From NCBI GenBank assembly GCA_944349595.1, contig CALVNF010000002.1, positions 111,468 through 175,467 of the forward strand: a stretch of DNA of 64,000 nt, given 5' to 3'. This DNA comes from an uncultured Bacilli bacterium (GTDB lineage Bacteria; Bacillota_I; Bacilli_A; RFN20; CAG-826). The position numbers were made by a program, and so were the translations under genes. This document shows, one piece after another, positions 61,636 to 64,000 of this stretch (the stretch's first letter is position 1; every line of letters starts with the position of its first letter). Below the pieces are notes generated by a model. The model was given only the letters and a program-made list of their open reading frames with translations. It searched no databases and was not told the origin of the DNA.

Positions 61636-63510
61636 TTACTTTGTGTATTTTAAAATTAACGCACCATAACTTGCTAGTTTAATTGTAACTTTGAATGGTT
61701 TATTTTCTGGTCCCCATTCACTTGTGTAAATATCTGCACCATTATATTGATTTCTTCCAGAATAAACATCTTTATCACAATTAAATAATTCAACGTATTT
61801 ACCAGGTCTTGTAACACCGACATCGTAATATTCATAGAAATTTGGAGTCATATTAAATATGAATACTAAATGTGAATTTCCAACACGTCTTTCAAAAGCA
61901 TACACTGATTGATCATTATTATCAACCATTAACCAATTAAAGTGTGCACTATTATATTCTTCAACTTTCATTGCATCTTCAGATTGATAAATTAAATTTA
62001 AATCTCTAATCATTCTTGAAATTGAATCATGAATTGGGAAATGTTTTAATTCCCAAGGTAGAGATTTTTTCTCATTCCACTCATCCCAAGATGCTAATTC
62101 ATTGCCCATGAAGTTTAATTTTTTACCAGGATGAGCAAACATATAAGTATATAAATTTCTTAATAAAGCAAATTTTGTATCATAATCGCCCCACATCTTA
62201 TTAATAATTGTTCCTTTTCCATGGACAACTTCATCATGAGATAATGGTAATAAGAAATTTTCACTATAAAAGTAAATCATTGAGAAAGTAAATTTATTAC
62301 TTTCATATTTTTTATAAACTGGATCTAAAGCATAATATTTTAAAGTATCATTCATCCATCCTAAATCCCATTTATAATCAAATCCAATACCACCAGCCCA
62401 AAGTGGATGAGTAGTTCCTAAGAAATCAGTTGAATCTTCGGCGATTAACATGACAGAATCATGTTCAATGTGTAATTTTCCAGTTAATCTTTTTAAGAAT
62501 TCAACTCCGCCTTCCCAAGCGCCTCTTTGCTTATTGCCATCGTAGTATAAAATATTTGAAACGGCATCAACTCTAATACCATCAAAATGGAAATAAGTTA
62601 AGAAATAATTCATAGCAGAAATTAAAAATGATCTGACAGGATCTTTTCCTAAGTCAAATAAACAACTGCCCCATTGAGAATAAGCTCTGTCACCAGTTCC
62701 TTCGTATAAATTTGTTCCATCAAATTGAATTAATCCATAATAATCAACTGCAAAATGAACTGGTGCAAAATCTAAAATAACGCCAAATCCTGCTTGATGC
62801 ATTCGATCAACAAAAGACATCAATTGCATTGGATTGCCGTATCTTGAATCAACACTATAAAAACCAGTAGCTTGATAACCCCAAGAACCAGAGAATGGAT
62901 ATTGACAAATTGGCATAATTTCAACATGTGTATAACCTAATTCTTTTAAATATGGAATTAAACTATCAGCTACTTCTTCATAAGATGGATCTCTTCCATC
63001 AATTTTTCCTCTCCAAGAGCCAAGATGAATTTCGTAAATACTCATTGTTTGGTCAAAATTTCTAGTTCTATGATCCATATATGGTTTATCATGCCAGATA
63101 AATCCTTCAATATTAAATAATCTCGAACATGAATTTGGAGCAACTTCTGAGAAAAATGCATAAGGATCAGCTTTATCTACATAAAAACCTTGTGCATTCT
63201 TAAAATGATATTTGTAAGATTGATAATTAAATAAATTAGGAATAAAAATTTCAAAGACGCCACTGTCATCAATTTTAGTCATTTTATGGACTCTAGGATC
63301 CCAATTATTAAACTCTCCAATAACTGAAACATCACTTGCCATTGGAGCATATAATCTAAAAATAACTCCTTTGACTTTTATCTTCTTCTTTCTTCCTCTT
63401 TTGTGTGGTACATTTTCAATATCGTCATATTCAACAAAATGGGCTCCAAAATATTCATAAGCTCTAGTTGTTTGTCCCATTAAGAAATCATATAACAATC
63501 CATATGCCAT
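61636..63510 (-). CDS. glgB: 1,4-alpha-glucan branching enzyme
   Basis: GH13 enzyme that makes alpha-1,6 branches in glycogen. CBM48 domain near 45-130 (RLYAPMASDVSVIGEFNNW), then the barrel: YTHVEIMPICQYPFSGSWGY, VILDFAPVHFAVD, HFDGIRVDAVSNILYYD with the nucleophile aspartate, MLIAEDST with the acid glutamate, and LPLSHDEVVHGKGT with the transition-state residues. Length 624. The ATG at 63510 is chosen over a TTG six codons upstream, because AAGGAG lies 9 bases before it and inside that longer form. Confidence 0.96.
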   Translation of the reverse strand: MAYGLLYDFLMGQTTRAYEYFGAHFVEYDDIENVPHKRGRKKKIKVKGVIFRLYAPMASDVSVIGEFNNWDPRVHKMTKIDDSGVFEIFIPNLFNYQSYKYHFKNAQGFYVDKADPYAFFSEVAPNSCSRLFNIEGFIWHDKPYMDHRTRNFDQTMSIYEIHLGSWRGKIDGRDPSYEEVADSLIPYLKELGYTHVEIMPICQYPFSGSWGYQATGFYSVDSRYGNPMQLMSFVDRMHQAGFGVILDFAPVHFAVDYYGLIQFDGTNLYEGTGDRAYSQWGSCLFDLGKDPVRSFLISAMNYFLTYFHFDGIRVDAVSNILYYDGNKQRGAWEGGVEFLKRLTGKLHIEHDSVMLIAEDSTDFLGTTHPLWAGGIGFDYKWDLGWMNDTLKYYALDPVYKKYESNKFTFSMIYFYSENFLLPLSHDEVVHGKGTIINKMWGDYDTKFALLRNLYTYMFAHPGKKLNFMGNELASWDEWNEKKSLPWELKHFPIHDSISRMIRDLNLIYQSEDAMKVEEYNSAHFNWLMVDNNDQSVYAFERRVGNSHLVFIFNMTPNFYEYYDVGVTRPGKYVELFNCDKDVYSGRNQYNGADIYTSEWGPENKPFKVTIKLASYGALILKYTK

Positions 63511-63620
63511 ATAAAAAATCTCCTTCAATTACTTTTCATAATACATAAATATTATAAAAAAAATAAATAAAATAATAAATAATAAAAACTTCATGTTTTT
63601 ATAAAAAGACACACAAAAAA

Positions 63621-63629
63621 TGATATAAT
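63621..63629 (+). promoter_or_regulatory. Extended -10 promoter of ackA
   Basis: TGATATAAT lies 30 bases before the ackA ATG, and an AAGGAG Shine-Dalgarno 6 bases before it, so this unit has a normal leader. The rest of the 148-base gap to glgB is A+T-rich; the glgB promoter may lie near 63535-63560 but no clear element stands out. Confidence 0.7.
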
Positions 63630-63658
63630 TTTAATGTTAAAAATTAAGGAGTAATAAA

Positions 63659-64000
63659 ATGGAAAAAGTAATGGCCGTAAATGCCGGTAGTTCAAGTTTA
63701 AAATTTAAATTATATGATATGCCAGAAGAAAAAATAATATGTTCTGGAATTTTTGAAAGAATTGGACATGATGACGGAATTTTTCAAATTAATCATAATG
63801 ATAAAAAATTTAAAGAAATTTTACCATTAAAAGATCATCATATCTGTGTTGATTTATTAAGTAAAAAATTAATTGAAATGGGAATTGTCCAATCCCTTGA
63901 AGAAATTAAAGTAATTGGTCATAGAATTGTTCAAGGCGGGAAATATTTTAATAAATCTGTTGTTTCAACACCTGAAAATGAAAAAATCGTTGAATCTTTA
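63659..64000 (+). CDS. ackA: Acetate kinase, N-terminal fragment
   Basis: The first 114 codons, running off the right edge. The start MEKVMAVNAGSSSLKFKLYD contains the acetate/propionate kinase signature (VxNxGSSSxKF) with the phosphate-binding loop, and VIGHRIVQGGKYF near residue 86 matches the second signature (GHRxVHGGxxF) except that its second histidine is glutamine (VQGG). AckA makes ATP from acetyl-phosphate in fermentation, matching a glycogen-fermenting lifestyle with the glgB/glgP genes next door. Confidence 0.95.
   Translation, partial: MEKVMAVNAGSSSLKFKLYDMPEEKIICSGIFERIGHDDGIFQINHNDKKFKEILPLKDHHICVDLLSKKLIEMGIVQSLEEIKVIGHRIVQGGKYFNKSVVSTPENEKIVESL

Noticed and set aside
1..64000. 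Mycoplasma-type code with TGA as tryptophan.
   Set aside because: Genes end at TGA at the expected family length (yqeK, pheT, the 163-residue gene) and tryptophans in conserved motifs are TGG.
1..64000. CRISPR arrays, insertion sequences, prophage genes.
   Set aside because: No long direct repeats with unique spacers, no transposase, integrase cassette or phage structural gene was seen; the single tyrosine recombinase is XerD.

Overview
The window is a compact, very A+T-rich piece of a small bacterial chromosome of the Mollicutes/Erysipelotrichia/RF39 type (reduced Bacillota). The grounds are Firmicutes gene order (parE-parC, yqeG-yqeH-yhbY-(nadD)yqeK-rsfS, nusB-xseA-xseB-dxs, rplU-prp-rpmA-obg, ysgA-pheS-pheT, mraZ-rsmH-ftsA-ftsZ), T-box leaders in front of valS, ileS and pheS, an L27 with the Prp-cleaved N-terminal extension, and many overlapping genes. 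TGA is used as a stop and tryptophan is TGG, so this is code 11, not the Mycoplasma code. The division cluster is cut down to mraZ, rsmH, one tiny membrane ORF, ftsA and ftsZ, with no mur or penicillin-binding-protein genes. That suggests, but does not prove, a wall-less or wall-reduced cell. No transposon, prophage or CRISPR array was seen.

Layout. 1-8.7 kb: genes mostly on the + strand (end of a YneF gene, then topoisomerase IV, YqeG, YqeH, YhbY, YqeK, RsfS). 8.70-8.95 kb: a gene-poor gap holding a terminator and a near-canonical dif site at 8760-8787. From 8.95 kb to 63.5 kb almost every gene is on the - strand. Gene direction therefore converges on dif, so the replication terminus appears to lie here, with topoisomerase IV and XerD within a few kilobases. 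9.5-21.8 kb: deoB, xerD, dinB, dxs, xseBA, nusB, asp23, tkt, aspS, hisS. 21.9-31.7 kb: rel, recJ, secDF, obg, rpmA, prp, rplU, radC and an unlisted 58-residue membrane peptide. 31.7-43.1 kb: valS, engB, lon, tig, tRNA-Arg, uvrC, mutS2. 43.2-58.2 kb: rnhC, rluD, lspA, ileS, the ftsZ/ftsA/rsmH/mraZ cluster, yceD, pheT, pheS, ysgA, a YgjP-like protease. 58.3-64 kb: DUF523, dUTPase, glycogen phosphorylase and branching enzyme, start of acetate kinase.

Most striking observation: a dispersed DNA element made of four TACTAA hexamers spaced exactly 11 bp apart (39 bp in all). Four copies lie at gene boundaries (8912, 14663, 29693, 51033) and two, slightly degenerate, lie inside genes (dxs at 13250, rel at 22467), with a possible third inside parC (4317). 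Both orientations relative to transcription occur, which argues for a DNA-binding site of a cooperative or ring-shaped protein. I know of no described site of this form. It is accompanied by a second phased array, the 10-bp-spaced MraZ boxes in front of mraZ. Many first genes of transcription units appear leaderless: an extended -10 element (TGNTATAAT type) sits 6-9 bases before the ATG and there is no Shine-Dalgarno sequence.
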